From Streptomyces vinaceus (GTDB lineage: Bacteria > Actinomycetota > Actinomycetes > Streptomycetales > Streptomycetaceae): 64,000 nucleotides of DNA. Location: contig NZ_CP023692.1 of NCBI RefSeq assembly GCF_008704935.1, positions 6,079,501 to 6,143,500 on the forward strand. The letters run 5' to 3'. Shown here piece by piece: positions 1 through 8,595 of the stretch (position 1 is the stretch's first letter; every line of letters starts with the position of its first letter). Below the pieces are notes generated by a model. It worked only from the letters and a program-made list of their open reading frames with translations, had not been told where the DNA came from and ran no database searches. A program made the translations under genes and the position numbers.

Positions 1-22
1 GTGAAATGGCAAAGGGGAGGTC

Positions 23-670
23 ATGGAACGCGAAACCGGGCGTGTCGAGGCATTCAGCGACGGCGTATTCGCCATCGTCATCACGATTCTGGTCCTGGAA
101 CTCAAGGTTCCGGAGGAAAAGGGATCGGACTTCTGGCACGGAGTGGCGCAGCAGTGGCCGCACTATGCCGCATACGTGGTGAGTTTCCTCATCATCGGCG
201 TGATGTGGGTGAATCACCACACCATCTTCAGTCACCTGAAGCGGGTCGACCGGCCGCTGTTGTTCCTGAATCTCCTGGTGCTGATGGTGGTATCGGTGAT
301 TCCGTACACCACCACCGTGCTCGCCGAGCACCTCGTCGAGGAAGGCGGCTCCGCCAACGCCGCCGCGATCCTCTACAGCTCGGTCACCGTCGCCTACGCG
401 CTGGCGTTCCTGGCCTTCTGGTGGTACGTCACACGGGTCGGCCACCTGTTCCACGAGCGGGTCGACAGGGACGGCGCCCGGGCCACCCGCGTACGCTTCG
501 GCCTCGGCGCCGTGGCATACCCCTTGACCGTCATCCTGTCCTTCTTCTCCGCTCCTCTCACTCTCGCCGCACACTTCCTGATCGCGCTCTACTATGCGGC
601 GAACCAGATCCCGATCCCCCTCGTGGTAGAGGAAGAGCGGCTCGAATCTGCGAGCGACCTCAGGAAGTAG
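23..670 (+). CDS. TMEM175-family (DUF1211) potassium channel-like membrane protein
   Basis: The 215-residue protein opens with the family signature FSDGVFAIVITILVLE at about residues 10-26, which lines the pore in bacterial TMEM175 potassium channels. The rest is mostly hydrophobic, with about six membrane segments including a second FLIIGVMWVNHH stretch. That matches the usual bacterial length of about 200 residues. A strong ribosome site (AAAGGGGAGG) lies a few bases before the ATG. It is followed by a separate gene 71 bases downstream. A potassium-leak role is inferred from the family; ion selectivity cannot be read here. Confidence 0.85.
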   Translation: MERETGRVEAFSDGVFAIVITILVLELKVPEEKGSDFWHGVAQQWPHYAAYVVSFLIIGVMWVNHHTIFSHLKRVDRPLLFLNLLVLMVVSVIPYTTTVLAEHLVEEGGSANAAAILYSSVTVAYALAFLAFWWYVTRVGHLFHERVDRDGARATRVRFGLGAVAYPLTVILSFFSAPLTLAAHFLIALYYAANQIPIPLVVEEERLESASDLRK

Positions 671-741
671 CCGCCGGGGCCTACGGCCGCTCAGTACGGT
701 CAAGTAGGGTATTGGATCTAGTGGTCGCGGGGGAGGCCCAG

Positions 742-2067
742 ATGGCTCGCGTAGTCCTGCCGGAGGATTCCACCAAGGAAATCTCCGAATTGATCGACGT
801 CCTGATCTCTCTTTTCTTCGAATCCTTACCCCGGCGGGACCAGCGAAACTGGGCCCGCGTTTATCTCAACGGCCTCGTGCGGACCAGTGGGAAGAAAACA
901 ATCCGTAACATCGCCGGAACCGGAGCGAGCTCCGTCGAGCAGAGCCTCCAGCAGTTCATCAGCAAGTCCCCCTGGGACTGGACCCCGGTGCGCCGCTCCC
1001 TCGCCCAGTACCTCGAACGCACCGCCCAGCGCCCGCTGGCCTGGGTGGTCCAGCCCATGGTCATCGAGAAGGCCGGCGACCGCTCCGTCGGGGTCGGCCG
1101 GCAGTTCGTCCCCCAGCTCGGCCGCACCGCCAACTGCCAACAGGCCAGCGGCATCTGGCTCGCCTCCAGCGAGGCCAGCTTTCCCGTCGAATGGACCCTC
1201 ACCCTCCCGGGGCCCTGGACGAACGAGCTGATGCGCCGCCGGCGGGCCGGCATCCCCGACACGGCCCGCTCGCTCACCCCCGCCCAGGACGCCGTACACG
1301 CCGTCCAGCGGATGGCCGCCACCTGGCAACTCCAGCGCCGGCCCGTGGTGATGGAGGTCGCCAACACCGACATCCCGCAGAGCATCGAGTCCTTCGCCCT
1401 GCAGGACATCCCCTTCGTCTTCAAGGTCGACGGCTCGCTGCCCGTCTCCTTCGGCGGCGCCGGCCGGCACAAGCCCGGACCGCACACCGCGCCCGCCCGG
1501 GAACTCATCGACTCCCTGCGCTCCCAGCGCCGCGTCGTCGAATGGACCCGGCACGGCCGCGCCGAGGGAGCCGTCACCCTGCTGACCTCGGCCGCCATCC
1601 TCGCGACCCCCGGCGAGGACCGGCCCGTACCGATGCCGCCCACCCCGCTGCTGCTCGTCGGCGCCTGGACCGAAGCCGCCCTGCTGCCCTCCGAGTTCTG
1701 GATCACCAACATCGGGGACCGGCCGCTGGCCCAGCTGTTCCTGCTCGCCAAACTCACCGACCGGGTGTCCCTCGACTTCACCGAGACCTGCGAACCCGTG
1801 GGCATCCGCGACTTCGAGGGCCGCTCCTTCCGCGGCTGGCACCACCACGCCACGCTCGCGAGCGTCGCCCACGCCTCGAAGCTGCTCAGCGCCCGCGGCC
1901 GGGTCCCCGACGGGTTCCCCGGCACCGGCCGGGCCGCCCTCGGCGCGGCGCCGCCCGTCCGGCCGCGCACCGGAGCGCCCGCTCCCGTACCGCGGACCGG
2001 ACCGCCGGTGCTGCCGCCGCGGCCGCTGATCCCCGGCCAGAGCGCGAGACGCGAGTACATCCGCTGA
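742..2067 (+). CDS. IS701-like transposase-derived protein, probably domesticated
   Basis: A 441-residue protein that reads like the DDE-superfamily IS701 transposases common in Streptomyces: N-terminal SLPRRDQRNWARVYLNGL, middle WVVQPMVIEKAG, and the C-terminal block DFEGRSFRGWHHHATLASVA. The usual first catalytic block (D-x-T-G-x-x-K) is replaced by IEKAGDRSVGVG, so transposition activity is doubtful. A proline-rich tail of about 50 residues follows. No terminal inverted repeats or target duplication are visible. The stop overlaps the xdhC start (TGATG), so the two are translationally coupled, which a mobile element would not normally show. The ATG at 742 was chosen because upstream sequence in frame is the shadow of the previous gene. 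Confidence 0.72.
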   Translation: MARVVLPEDSTKEISELIDVLISLFFESLPRRDQRNWARVYLNGLVRTSGKKTIRNIAGTGASSVEQSLQQFISKSPWDWTPVRRSLAQYLERTAQRPLAWVVQPMVIEKAGDRSVGVGRQFVPQLGRTANCQQASGIWLASSEASFPVEWTLTLPGPWTNELMRRRRAGIPDTARSLTPAQDAVHAVQRMAATWQLQRRPVVMEVANTDIPQSIESFALQDIPFVFKVDGSLPVSFGGAGRHKPGPHTAPARELIDSLRSQRRVVEWTRHGRAEGAVTLLTSAAILATPGEDRPVPMPPTPLLLVGAWTEAALLPSEFWITNIGDRPLAQLFLLAKLTDRVSLDFTETCEPVGIRDFEGRSFRGWHHHATLASVAHASKLLSARGRVPDGFPGTGRAALGAAPPVRPRTGAPAPVPRTGPPVLPPRPLIPGQSARREYIR

Positions 2068-3206
2068 TGCTCGACATCGCCGAGGAACTACGCGCGTGGT
2101 GTGCCGCGCACCGGGAATTCGCCCTGGCCACCGTGGTCGCCGTCACCGGCAGCGCGCCGCGCGGCCCGGGCGCCTCGCTCGCCGTCGACGCCGGCGGCAC
2201 CGCGCTCGGCTCCATCTCCGGCGGCTGCGTGGAGTCGGCCGTGCACGAGCTGTGCCTCGACGCCCTCGCCTCCGGGGAGGGCGGCGTGCACCGCTTCGGC
2301 TACAGCGACGACGACGCCTTCGCCGTCGGCCTGACCTGCGGCGGGATCCTGGACGTGCTCGTCACGCCGGTGCGCGGCCACGATCCGGTGCGGCCCGTCC
2401 TCGGTTCCGTGCTGGAAGCCGCCGCCGGCGGGGGCCGGGCGGCGCTGGCCCGGGTGGTCTGCGGCCCACCGGCGCTGCTCGGCCGGGCCCTCGCCGTCCA
2501 CCCGGACGGATCGTACGAGGGCTGCCTGGGCGGGGGCGCGGCCCTGGACCGGGCCGCCGCCGTGCACGTACGGGACCTGCTGCTGGCGGGGCGCACCGGG
2601 ACCGCCGAACTCGGCACCGCGGGCGGCCTGTGCGGGCAGCCGCTGACGCTGCTCGTCGAATCGGCCGCCGAACCGCCCCGCCTGATCGTCTACGGGGCCA
2701 TCGACTTCGCCTCCGCCCTCGCCCGCATCGGCGCCTTCCTGGGCCACCGGGTCACCGTCTGCGACGCCCGGCCCGTCTTCGCGACCCCGGCCCGCTTCCC
2801 CGACGCCGACGAGGTCGTCGTGGACTGGCCGCACCGCCATCTGGCAGCGGAATGGGAGGCCGGACGGGTGGACTCCCGTACCGCGGTCTGCGTCCTGACC
2901 CACGACGCGAAGTTCGACGTACCGCTGCTGGCCCTGGCCCTGCGGCTGCCGCTCGGCTACGTCGGAGCCATGGGATCGCGGCGCACCCACGCCGCCCGCG
3001 AGCGGCGGCTGCGCGAGGAAGGCGTGCCGCCGGCCGCGCTCGCCCGCCTGCGCTCGCCCATCGGACTGGACCTCGGCGGCGCCACGCCCGAGGAGACGGC
3101 CCTGGCCATCGCCGCCGAGTTCACGGCCGCCCGGTACGGAGGATCGGTCCTGCCCCTGGCGCACCGCCCGGGTCCGGTGCATCGTGAGAGGACCAAAGTC
3201 CCCTAG
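2067..3206 (+). CDS. XdhC/CoxI family protein (molybdenum cofactor handling for xanthine dehydrogenase-type enzymes)
   Basis: The 379-residue protein has the two-part XdhC layout: an N-terminal XdhC_CoxI domain with GSISGGCVESAV near residue 50, and a C-terminal Rossmann-like domain with GYVGAMGSRRTH near residue 300 and DLGGATPEETALAIAAE near the end. Family members bind molybdenum cofactor and help sulfurate and insert it into xanthine dehydrogenases and related hydroxylases. No xdhA/B genes are in the window, so the client enzyme is unknown. The start codon overlaps the stop of the IS701-like gene. Confidence 0.88.
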   Translation: MLDIAEELRAWCAAHREFALATVVAVTGSAPRGPGASLAVDAGGTALGSISGGCVESAVHELCLDALASGEGGVHRFGYSDDDAFAVGLTCGGILDVLVTPVRGHDPVRPVLGSVLEAAAGGGRAALARVVCGPPALLGRALAVHPDGSYEGCLGGGAALDRAAAVHVRDLLLAGRTGTAELGTAGGLCGQPLTLLVESAAEPPRLIVYGAIDFASALARIGAFLGHRVTVCDARPVFATPARFPDADEVVVDWPHRHLAAEWEAGRVDSRTAVCVLTHDAKFDVPLLALALRLPLGYVGAMGSRRTHAARERRLREEGVPPAALARLRSPIGLDLGGATPEETALAIAAEFTAARYGGSVLPLAHRPGPVHRERTKVP

Positions 3207-3373
3207 GGCCGTGCCGGCGGTCCCGTAGGAACAGACCACACGGCCCGGTATGTCCTGGACGATCAGCCGGGGCGGCATTGATACCGGGCCGTGGGAGAAT
3301 GAAGTACGTGCGTTTCCCCGGCCGCCCGTCGGGGCCGCAGCCGGATCCTTCGATCGACTGGGATGTTCAGCAC

Positions 3374-4816
3374 GTGCGTTTCCTCAATGACCAGAAGCCG
3401 CCGTACGACCTGACGTACGACGATGTATTCATGGTGCCGAGCCGCTCCGCGGTCGGTTCCCGCCAGGGCGTGGACCTCTCTTCGCCCGACGGCACCGGCA
3501 CCACCATCCCGCTCGTCGTGGCGAACATGACCGCCATCGCGGGCCGACGCATGGCCGAGACGGTCGCCCGCCGCGGCGGCATCGTGGTCATCCCCCAGGA
3601 CATCCCGATCGAGGTCGTCACCGACGTCATCTCCTGGGTCAAGACCCGCCACCACGTGCTCGACACCCCGATCACCCTGGCGCCCACCCAGACCGTCGCC
3701 GACGCGCTGTCCCTGCTGCCCAAGCGGGCCCACGGCGCCGGTGTCGTCGTCGACGCCGACGGCCGCCCGGTCGGCGTCGTCACCGACCACGACCTGACCG
3801 GCGTGGACCGCTTCACCCAGCTCTCCGAGGTCATGTCGAAGGAGCTCCTGCTCATCGACGCCGACATCGACCCCCGCGAGGCCTTCAACAAGCTCGACGC
3901 CGGCCACCGCAAGCTGGCCCCGGCCGTCGACAAGGACGGCAAGCTCGTCGGCCTGCTGACCCGCAAGGGCGCGCTGCGCGCGACCCTGTACACCCCGGCC
4001 ACCGACGCCGACGGCAAGCTGCGCATCGCCGCGGCCGTCGGCATCAACGGCGACTTCGTGCAGAAGGCCAAGCAGCTGCTCGACGCGGGCGTGGACACGC
4101 TCGTCATCGACACGGCCCACGGCCACCAGGAGTCGATGATCAACGCGATCAAGGCCGTGCGCGCGCTGGACCCGCAGGTCCCGATCGTGGCGGGCAACAT
4201 CGTGGCCGCCGAGGGCGTCAAGGACCTCATCGAGGCCGGCGCCGACATCATCAAGGTCGGTGTGGGCCCGGGCGCCATGTGCACCACCCGCATGATGACC
4301 GGCGTGGGCCGCCCGCAGTTCTCCGCGGTGCTGGAGTGCGCGGCCGAGGCCAAGAAGTACGGCAAGCACGTGTGGGCCGACGGCGGCGTCCGTCACCCGC
4401 GCGACGTGGCGATGGCGCTGGCCGCCGGTGCGTCGAACGTGATGATCGGCTCCTGGTTCGCGGGGACGTACGAGTCCCCGGGCGACCTCCAGCAGGCCGC
4501 CGACGGGCGCTTCTACAAGGAGTCGTTCGGCATGGCGTCGGCGCGCGCCGTGCAGAACCGCACCTCCGAGGAGTCCGCGTACGACCGGGCCCGCAAGGGT
4601 CTGTTCGAGGAGGGCATCTCCACCTCGCGCATGTTCCTGGACCCGGCCCGCCCGGGCGTCGAGGACCTGATCGATTCGATCATCGCGGGCGTCCGCTCGT
4701 CCTGCACCTACGCGGGCGCCGGCTCCCTCGCGGAGTTCGAGGAGAAGGCCGTGGTCGGCGTCCAGTCGGCGGCCGGCTACGCCGAGGGCAAGCCGCTGCA
4801 CGCCAGCTGGAGCTAG
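3374..4816 (+). CDS. guaB1: GuaB1-type IMPDH/GMP reductase family enzyme with CBS domains
   Basis: A 480-residue TIM-barrel enzyme beginning VRFLNDQKPPYDLTYDDVF. It has two CBS motifs between about residues 95 and 215 (for example VGVVTDHDLTGVDR), the catalytic-cysteine loop GPGAMCTTRMMTGVGRP, and a late ASARAVQNRTSEESAY segment. These are marks of the actinobacterial GuaB1 branch, long annotated as an IMP dehydrogenase. Work on the mycobacterial GuaB1 showed a GMP reductase whose CBS domains sense purine nucleotides, so GMP reductase is the better guess. GTG at 3374 gives the usual length; an ATG at 3299 is also in frame. A 12-base direct repeat (ACGTGCGTTTCC at 3306 and 3372) surrounds the start region. 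Confidence 0.88.
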   Translation: MRFLNDQKPPYDLTYDDVFMVPSRSAVGSRQGVDLSSPDGTGTTIPLVVANMTAIAGRRMAETVARRGGIVVIPQDIPIEVVTDVISWVKTRHHVLDTPITLAPTQTVADALSLLPKRAHGAGVVVDADGRPVGVVTDHDLTGVDRFTQLSEVMSKELLLIDADIDPREAFNKLDAGHRKLAPAVDKDGKLVGLLTRKGALRATLYTPATDADGKLRIAAAVGINGDFVQKAKQLLDAGVDTLVIDTAHGHQESMINAIKAVRALDPQVPIVAGNIVAAEGVKDLIEAGADIIKVGVGPGAMCTTRMMTGVGRPQFSAVLECAAEAKKYGKHVWADGGVRHPRDVAMALAAGASNVMIGSWFAGTYESPGDLQQAADGRFYKESFGMASARAVQNRTSEESAYDRARKGLFEEGISTSRMFLDPARPGVEDLIDSIIAGVRSSCTYAGAGSLAEFEEKAVVGVQSAAGYAEGKPLHASWS

Positions 4817-4848
4817 GGTCCGCCGGACACCCCCTCGTCCGCGCCTTC

Positions 4849-4895
4849 CCGGTGGCCCCGGGCCCGTCCACCACGGACGGGCCCGGGGCCACCGG
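4849..4895. terminator. Strong hairpin terminator after guaB1
   Basis: A perfect 21-bp inverted repeat (arms 4849-4869 and 4875-4895) with the 5-base loop ACCAC, 32 bases after the guaB1 stop. The stem is almost entirely G and C and has no T run, as is common in Streptomyces. Confidence 0.8.
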
Positions 4896-5035
4896 CGTTC
4901 GCGGGGAACCGCTCGGCGCGCCGTTCGACCGGTCGGCGCAGGTGGCGGGCGGATACGCCATGCGGCGGATAACTCCGGGCGCCGGGTCCGTCACGCTCAG
5001 GTCATCCGACGTGGAAGACCCGGAAGGGGCACACC

Positions 5036-5620
5036 GTGACGACCACCACCCTCTGCCGCCGCACCGACGCCCACGCCCTGGCCCGCCTGCACGGCGAACA
5101 CGGCAAGGCCCTCTACGGGTTCCTCCTCGGTCTCACCTTCGGCGACCGGCACCGCGCCGAGGACCTCCTCCAGGAGACCCTCTTGCGCGCCTGGACCCAC
5201 CCCGAGGTGCTGGAGAGCGACCACGCCTCCATGCGGCCCTGGCTCTACACCGTAGGCCGGCGCCTCGCCATCGACGCCCGCCGGGCCCGCCAGGTCCGCC
5301 CCGCCGAGGTCGGGCCGGACGCCCTGGACACCTACGCGCCCACCGCCGAGGACGGCACCGAGCGGGCCGTCACCGTCCTCGACGTCCGCGGGGCGCTGAG
5401 ACTGCTCAGCCCGGAGCACCGCGCCGTGCTCGTGCAGATCTACTTCCGCGGGGCCTCGGTGTGCGAGGCCGCCGAAGCGCTCGGCGTCCCCGCCGGGACC
5501 GTCAAGTCCCGTACGTACTACGCCCTGCGCGCCCTGCGCCAGGCCATGCCCGGCTACGGTCCGGGTCACGGGGGCGGCCCCGGCGCCGCCTGCGGCCCCG
5601 ACCGCCGCGCCGCCGCCTGA
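5036..5620 (+). CDS. Sigma-70 family ECF-type RNA polymerase sigma factor
   Basis: A 194-residue sigma factor. Region 2 is at about residues 15-85 (FGDRHRAEDLLQETLLRAW, PWLYTVGRRLAIDARR). Region 4 is at about 125-170 (LSPEHRAVLVQIYFRGASV, then GVPAGTVKSRTYYALRALR as the helix-turn-helix). No anti-sigma gene sits beside it. The C-terminal coding end overlaps by 55 bases the convergent LuxR-type gene on the other strand. GTG at 5036 follows a GGAAGGGG ribosome site. Its target promoters cannot be told from this window. Confidence 0.88.
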   Translation: MTTTTLCRRTDAHALARLHGEHGKALYGFLLGLTFGDRHRAEDLLQETLLRAWTHPEVLESDHASMRPWLYTVGRRLAIDARRARQVRPAEVGPDALDTYAPTAEDGTERAVTVLDVRGALRLLSPEHRAVLVQIYFRGASVCEAAEALGVPAGTVKSRTYYALRALRQAMPGYGPGHGGGPGAACGPDRRAAA

Positions 5621-8583
5621 GCTGCCACCGCCGCCCGCGAGCGGACCTGGAGCTTCGCCAGGATGTGCGAGACGTGCGTCTGGACCGTCCGGGCCGACAG
5701 GAACAGCGCGCTCGCGATCTCCGGATTCGAACGGCCCTGCGCGACGAGCAGGGCCACCTTCAGCTCCGCCGGAGTCAGCGCCTCCCACCCGTTCGCCACC
5801 CGCCGCCGCGCCGAGCGGCTGCCGCGCCGCACCCCCAGGCTCCGCAGCCGGGCGTCGGCCCGCGCGACGTCCCACCGCGCGCCCAGGGCCTCGTACGCCG
5901 CCACCGCCCGCGCCAGCGCCGACCGGGCCGCCGCCAGATCCCCGTGCCAGGCCCGGGCCACCGCCAGGTCCTCCCAGGCGTGGCCCAGCACCAGCGGCCG
6001 GCCGCCGCGCTCCGCCCGTTCCAGCGCCCGCGTCAGCAGCTGCGGGTCCTGTGCGAAGAGCCCCTCGCAGCGCAGCAGCGCCAGCGCCGGCCCCGGGTAC
6101 TCGGCCAGCGCCGCCGCCGTCCGCCGACAGGCCGCCACGGCGGTCCGGGCCGTGGCCGAGTCCCCGCACTCCAGGGCCAGCCGGACGATCTCCGACAGCA
6201 TCCAGGGGCGCTCGTACGCCCTCGCCTCCTGCGGTCCGTCCGCGAGCGCGGGCAGCAGCTCGCGCACCGCGCCGGCCGGGTCGCCCGCCCGCTCCGCCAC
6301 CAGGGCCCGCGCCAGCAGCACGTGCCCGCTGTAGCGGCGGGCCGCCGGGGCCTCGAACGCGGCCTGCGGGAGCCGGGCCAGCTCGGCCCGGGCCGCCTCG
6401 CGCTCGTCCCGGTGGCCCCGTACGAGTGCCCGCAGCCCGTGCACCACCACCGGCAGCCAGTTGTCCGAGACCGGCAGTCCGTCCGCGCGGTCCACCCCGG
6501 CGAGCGCCGCGTCCCAGTCGCCGAGCCGGTAGTCGAACTCGGCCCGCAGGACCTCGGTCACCACCAGCCGCCCCGTGGAACCGGTGGCCAGTGCCAGCTC
6601 CCGCGCCTCGCGCAGCGCCGCCGCGACCGGCTCGGGCTCGTCGAAGCTCGCATGGCCCTCGGCCTGGTTGGCCAGGAGCAGCAGCCGCATGTCGTTGGCC
6701 TCGGGGCCGCGCCGGGCCCAGGCGATCCCCTCGGCGACGTGGCGCAGCGACTCCCGGCCGCGGCCCAGGTGGAAGAGGGCGAAGGCCATCGCGTGGTGGG
6801 CCTCCGCCCCGCACAGCGGATCACCCAGCCGGGCCGCCCGCGCCACCACCGGTACGGCCAGGGCGTGGGCCTGCGCGGGGGAGCCCCGCTCGGCCAGCGC
6901 CAGGACCCGGCAGGCCTCCAGCCGCAGCCGCAGCGCGGGGGAGGGGACCGGCTCCGCGAGCGCGTCCTCCGTGACGGCCAGCGCCCGGCCCATGTCCCCC
7001 TGGATCATCAGCGCCGACACCAGCTTGAAGGCCAGCTCCGCCCGGGCCCCGGGATCCTCGGCCCGCTCGTGCAAGGTGGCCAGGAGCTCCGCCGACTCGG
7101 GGCGGCGCAGCATCAGGGCGGCGTCCGCGAGGCTCCCCTCCAGGGCATCCCGGTCCTCGCGGCCGGCCCGGCCCACGGCCCGCTCCAGCAGTTCGGCGGC
7201 CGCCTCCGGCGCCGCCGCGATCAGGGGCTGCGCCGAGTCCGCCAGCCAGTGCACCGCCCAGCGCTCCAGCGGCCCGCCCGCCAGCAGCTGTTCGGCGGTG
7301 CGGGCCGGATCGTGCCCGGCCGCGGCGAGGGCGGCGGCCGCCTCCTGGTGGAGGGCGGAGCGGGCGGCCCGGGGCAGCTCCGCGTACAGGGCCCGGCGCA
7401 GCGCGGGATGCCGGAACCGCAGCTGCTCACCGGAGTCCTCCAACAGGGCGGCGAGCAGCGGCTCTTCCAGCTCGTCCAGCACCTCGCGCGCGGGCCTGCC
7501 CCGTACGAGGGCCAGCTCGCGCGGCGTGAAGGCCGGGCCGAGCAGGGCGGCATGGCGCAGCGTGGTGTAGGCGGCGCGGGAGAGATAGCCCAGGCCCCGG
7601 GTGAGCGATCGCGGCGGCTGCGGCAACTCCGCCTCCGGCAGGACGAGTTCCGCCACGGGGCCCCCGCCGACCGGGGCATCGTCCGCGCCGCCGCCGCCGC
7701 CGCCCCCGCCGCCGCCGCCGTCTCCGTCCCCGTCCCCGTCTCCGCCGCCGTCTCTGTCCCCGTCCCCGTCCCCGGTCGTGGCCTCGGCCCCTGCGCCGCC
7801 GGTGGTCTCGATCAGGCGGGACCAGTGCGCGGTCAGCTCCCGCAGGAGGGCGGGGTTGCCGCCCGCCTGCGCGGCGGCCCGGCGCAGGCGCGGGCCGGGG
7901 GGCGCGCCCAGCAGCCGGTGGAGGAGCTCCTCCGACTCCGGCCCGGTCAGCGGTTCCAGCCGTACGGTGTGCCCGGCCGGGCCCGCGCCGAGCCCCGCGC
8001 ACAGCTGCTCCACCTCGGGGCGCCGGGGCAGCGGCCGCCGGGTGACGGCGAGCCGCAGCGGCAGCCGGTCCGCCTCCCGGCCCAGGCGCCGCCACAGCAG
8101 CAGGCTGGCCGGATCCGCCCAGTGCACGTCGTCCAGCACCAGCAGCACCGGGCCCCGTGCGCACCACTGCCCGACCCCGGACACCATCAGGTCCATGGCC
8201 GCCAGCCACGCCCCGCCGGGCCGCCGTGCCTCCCGGGCCTCGCGGAGCAGGTCGATCACCGCCGCCCGGTCGGCGCCCTCGGGGTGCAGGCAGTCCAGCG
8301 CGGCCCGCAGCGGCAGCTCCGCGGTGAAGGGCTCGGCGGCCGCGTACCGCACCCGCAGGCCCAGTGCGCCCGCCTCGGCCAGCGCCTCGCGCACGTACGC
8401 CGTCCGGCCGGCCCCGGGCTCGCCCTCCACGACCAGGCGGCCGCCCCGGCCCCGCGCCCCGGCGCGGACCCAGTCCCGTAACTCCTCGCGCTGCGCTTCC
8501 CGCCCCACCCGCACGCGGCGAACCTCCCCGACCGTCCCCCGCCCGACCGCCGGGGCAGCCCGGCGGTCGGGCAAGGATCGCAC
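5566..8583 (-). CDS. Large AAA/LuxR-family (LAL-type) transcriptional regulator
   Basis: A 1005-residue regulator. Near residue 55 is a Walker A-like GEPGAGRTAY with arginine in place of the usual lysine; Walker B is VLLVLDDVHWAD near residue 150. A long alpha-helical middle resembles TPR-like repeats. A C-terminal LuxR helix-turn-helix runs LTPAELKVALLVAQGRSNPE and onward, with SARTVQTHVSHILAKLQ. A glycine/aspartate-only stretch lies at about residues 265-300. It starts 12 bases after the LytS kinase stop and is probably co-transcribed with it. The GTG start at 8583 has a weak ribosome site, so a start a few codons later (VRRVRVGRE) is possible. Ligand and targets are unknown. Confidence 0.85.
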   Translation of the reverse strand: MRSLPDRRAAPAVGRGTVGEVRRVRVGREAQREELRDWVRAGARGRGGRLVVEGEPGAGRTAYVREALAEAGALGLRVRYAAAEPFTAELPLRAALDCLHPEGADRAAVIDLLREAREARRPGGAWLAAMDLMVSGVGQWCARGPVLLVLDDVHWADPASLLLWRRLGREADRLPLRLAVTRRPLPRRPEVEQLCAGLGAGPAGHTVRLEPLTGPESEELLHRLLGAPPGPRLRRAAAQAGGNPALLRELTAHWSRLIETTGGAGAEATTGDGDGDRDGGGDGDGDGDGGGGGGGGGGGADDAPVGGGPVAELVLPEAELPQPPRSLTRGLGYLSRAAYTTLRHAALLGPAFTPRELALVRGRPAREVLDELEEPLLAALLEDSGEQLRFRHPALRRALYAELPRAARSALHQEAAAALAAAGHDPARTAEQLLAGGPLERWAVHWLADSAQPLIAAAPEAAAELLERAVGRAGREDRDALEGSLADAALMLRRPESAELLATLHERAEDPGARAELAFKLVSALMIQGDMGRALAVTEDALAEPVPSPALRLRLEACRVLALAERGSPAQAHALAVPVVARAARLGDPLCGAEAHHAMAFALFHLGRGRESLRHVAEGIAWARRGPEANDMRLLLLANQAEGHASFDEPEPVAAALREARELALATGSTGRLVVTEVLRAEFDYRLGDWDAALAGVDRADGLPVSDNWLPVVVHGLRALVRGHRDEREAARAELARLPQAAFEAPAARRYSGHVLLARALVAERAGDPAGAVRELLPALADGPQEARAYERPWMLSEIVRLALECGDSATARTAVAACRRTAAALAEYPGPALALLRCEGLFAQDPQLLTRALERAERGGRPLVLGHAWEDLAVARAWHGDLAAARSALARAVAAYEALGARWDVARADARLRSLGVRRGSRSARRRVANGWEALTPAELKVALLVAQGRSNPEIASALFLSARTVQTHVSHILAKLQVRSRAAVAAQAAARRSGPQAAPGPPP
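7676..7785 (-). repeat. Low-complexity Gly/Asp-coding repeat inside the LuxR/AAA gene
   Basis: About 110 bases made of GGC/GAC-type codons on the minus strand. They encode an aspartate/glycine ladder followed by a run of about 11 glycines between the AAA and helical regions of the regulator. The trinucleotide and hexanucleotide units could change copy number by slippage; only in-frame changes would be tolerated. Confidence 0.8.
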
Positions 8584-8595
8584 GCCCCGGCCCGG

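Noticed and set aside
742..2067. An intact, active insertion sequence.
   Set aside because: No terminal inverted repeats or direct target duplications are seen, the first DDE motif is altered, and the gene overlaps xdhC.
3278..3373. A longer guaB1 product starting at the ATG at 3299.
   Set aside because: The extra residues are not like the family and duplicate a short motif near the real start. The GTG at 3374 gives the usual GuaB1 N-terminus, though the longer form cannot be fully excluded.
3263..4801. A 512-codon minus-strand frame over guaB1.
   Set aside because: Mirror shadow of guaB1; composition is His/Asp/Val/Gly repeats typical of antisense Streptomyces frames.
4279..8481. A 1400-codon plus-strand frame across guaB1, the sigma factor and the LuxR/AAA gene.
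   Set aside because: It crosses three real genes in the wrong frame or strand and encodes Arg/Pro/Gly-rich noise.
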